From positions 1 through 8,053 of the forward strand of contig JASHVP010000166.1 in assembly GCA_030044475.1 (NCBI GenBank): a stretch of 8,053 bases of DNA. Direction: 5' to 3'. The translations under genes and the position numbers were made by a program. Positions within the stretch are counted from its first letter, which is position 1; each line of letters starts with the position of its first letter. Source of the stretch: Thermoplasmata archaeon. Its GTDB lineage: Archaea > Thermoplasmatota > Thermoplasmata > Lutacidiplasmatales > UBA184. This document shows positions 6,894 to 8,053 of this stretch, in pieces. Below the pieces are notes generated by a model that was given only the letters and a program-made list of their open reading frames with translations, did not search any database and was not told where the DNA came from.

Positions 6894-7940
6894 ATGACCC
6901 CCGAGCCCGCGGTGGTCCCGCTGCCCGAAACGGCCGGCGACGCGGAGCGGCTGCTCGGACCCGGGTGGGTCGAGACGTGCCGGGCGGCCTACCGGTGGAT
7001 GGTGACGGGGCGTACGCTGGACGCCCGGATGCAGGCGCTGCAACGCCAGGGCCGCGTGGGGTTCTACGGGGCCGCGACCGGTCAGGAAGCCGTCAGCGTC
7101 GCGGCCGGCCTCGCGTGCGACCCGGCGGACTGGGTCTACCCCGGTCTGCGGGAACAACTGGTCGCGCTGGTCCGGGGCCATCCGCTCGGGACGTACGTCC
7201 ATCACCTGTTCGCCGACGCCCAGGACCCGGCCGTGGGACGGAACATGCCGTGCCACCCGACGGCGCGGGACGTCCGCTACGTATCGATGTCCTCGGTGAT
7301 CGGCACCCAGATCACCCACGCCGTCGGGACCGCGTTCGCCCTGCGGCGGCGGGGGGACCGGGGCGTGGCGCTCGCGTTCTTCGGCGACGGGGCGACGAGC
7401 GCGAACGACTTCCATGCCGGCCTCAACTTCGGCGCGGTCTACCGCCTCCCCGTCCTGTTCTGCTGCACGAACAACCAGTGGGCGATCTCGCTGCCGGTCG
7501 AGCGCCAGTCGGCGTCCCCGACCCTGGCCGCGAAAGCCGCGGCGTACGGGCTCCCGGGGGAACGCGTCGACGGGACGGACTTCCTGGCGACGTACGGGGC
7601 GCTCTCCCGATCGCTCGCGGCCCTCCGGTCGGGCGAAGGGCCCCGCTTGCTCGAGTTCGTCGTCTACCGGATGACGGCCCACTCGAGTTCCGACGACCCG
7701 AAGCGGTACCAGCCGGTCGGGTGGGCCGCCGCCGCCACGGCGCACGACCCCGTGGCCCGCCTGACCGACTGGATGAGCTCCGCGGGCATCCTCTCCGCCG
7801 ATCTCCGGACGGAGGTCGAGCAGGCCGCCGAACGGACGGTCCGGGAGGCGGTCTTGGGGGCCGAAGCGACGGCGCCGCCCGCGGACGGGACGCTGACCGA
7901 AGATGTCTATGCCCCGTCGCGCTCCCCCGCCAGTCGGTAA
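6894..7940 (+). CDS. Second, diverged 2-oxoacid dehydrogenase E1 alpha subunit paralogue
   Basis: A second E1-alpha of 348 residues placed between E2 and E3. The TPP motif is intact: GDGATSANDFHAGLNF (164-179) through NNQWAIS (193-199), and H263 is kept in AHSSSDD. LQRQGRVGFY (49-58) and SSVIGTQITHAVG (133-145) also match E1-alpha-1, so the two are clearly paralogues. Differences at usually conserved places are GLREQ (84-88) in place of AYREL, GRNMPCHP in place of GRQMPNHF, CTNNQ in place of CQNNG, and P274 where E1-alpha-1 has S269. It lacks the final 20 or so residues of E1-alpha-1 after the F/EDVY segment, ending in a Ser/Pro tail. No beta gene accompanies it, so it probably pairs with the upstream E1-beta and gives an E1 of other substrate preference; a regulatory or inactive role is less likely because the cofactor residues remain. 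Function beyond the family is inference. Confidence 0.93.
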   Translation: MTPEPAVVPLPETAGDAERLLGPGWVETCRAAYRWMVTGRTLDARMQALQRQGRVGFYGAATGQEAVSVAAGLACDPADWVYPGLREQLVALVRGHPLGTYVHHLFADAQDPAVGRNMPCHPTARDVRYVSMSSVIGTQITHAVGTAFALRRRGDRGVALAFFGDGATSANDFHAGLNFGAVYRLPVLFCCTNNQWAISLPVERQSASPTLAAKAAAYGLPGERVDGTDFLATYGALSRSLAALRSGEGPRLLEFVVYRMTAHSSSDDPKRYQPVGWAAAATAHDPVARLTDWMSSAGILSADLRTEVEQAAERTVREAVLGAEATAPPADGTLTEDVYAPSRSPASR

Positions 7941-7949
7941 GGGGACGGC

Positions 7950-8053
7950 ATGGCAGGTACCTACGCCCGGTCCACGGAGGTCGCCGTCATCGGCGGGGGA
8001 CCCGCCGGCTACATGGCGGCGATCCGGGCCGGGCAGCTCGGCCGCAAGGTGCT
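7950..8053 (+). CDS. lpdA: Dihydrolipoamide dehydrogenase E3 (partial, N-terminus only)
   Basis: Start of a flavoprotein disulfide reductase; only 34 codons lie in the window. ATG 7950 is 9 bases after the stop of the second E1-alpha. Residues 10-31 show the beta strand EVAVI followed by GGGPAGYMAAIRAGQLG, the FAD-binding GxGxxG fold typical of dihydrolipoamide dehydrogenases. Position at the end of an E1-E2 operon makes E3 the best call: it would reoxidise dihydrolipoyl E2 and reduce NAD+. The short fragment alone could also be another member of the pyridine nucleotide-disulfide oxidoreductase family, such as mercuric or glutathione reductase, but the context makes this unlikely. The redox-active cysteine pair lies outside the window. 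Confidence 0.88.
   Translation, partial: MAGTYARSTEVAVIGGGPAGYMAAIRAGQLGRKV

Overview
This is a very GC-rich, gene-dense window with no RNA gene, CRISPR array, insertion sequence or other mobile element that I can see. The organism is most likely an archaeon, and I would guess a high-GC member of the Thermoplasmatota, but this is inference. The clues are AT-rich TATA-like boxes 23-30 bases before the first gene of each transcription unit, a first gene with no ribosome binding site (as in leaderless archaeal transcripts), and a branched-chain-type 2-oxoacid dehydrogenase cluster resembling those of Thermoplasma and haloarchaea. A GC-rich bacterium is not excluded.

Left part (1-2402, minus strand): an ABC-2 type exporter operon, read right to left. 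It holds an ATPase (2402-1413), a first permease (1412-606, whose ATG directly follows the ATPase stop) and a second, different permease (596 to the window edge, cut off). The cargo cannot be read from the sequence.

Middle (2403-3537): a 173-base divergent promoter region, then a class I SAM-dependent methyltransferase of unknown substrate (2576-3412, GTG start), then a 125-base gap with a TATA-like box and a ribosome binding site.

Right part (3538-8053, plus strand): an operon for a 2-oxoacid dehydrogenase complex in the order E1-alpha, E1-beta, E2, a second E1-alpha, E3 (start only). E1 uses thiamine diphosphate to decarboxylate a 2-oxoacid, E2 passes the acyl group over its lipoyl lysine to CoA, and E3 reoxidises the lipoyl group with FAD and NAD+. 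E1-alpha-1, E1-beta and E2 all resemble the branched-chain (BCKDH/odb) type more than classical pyruvate dehydrogenase.

The most notable point is the second, diverged E1-alpha paralogue between E2 and E3 with no partner beta gene in the window. It may give an alternative E1 that shares the beta, E2 and E3 subunits. I see no clearly new defence or mobile system here.
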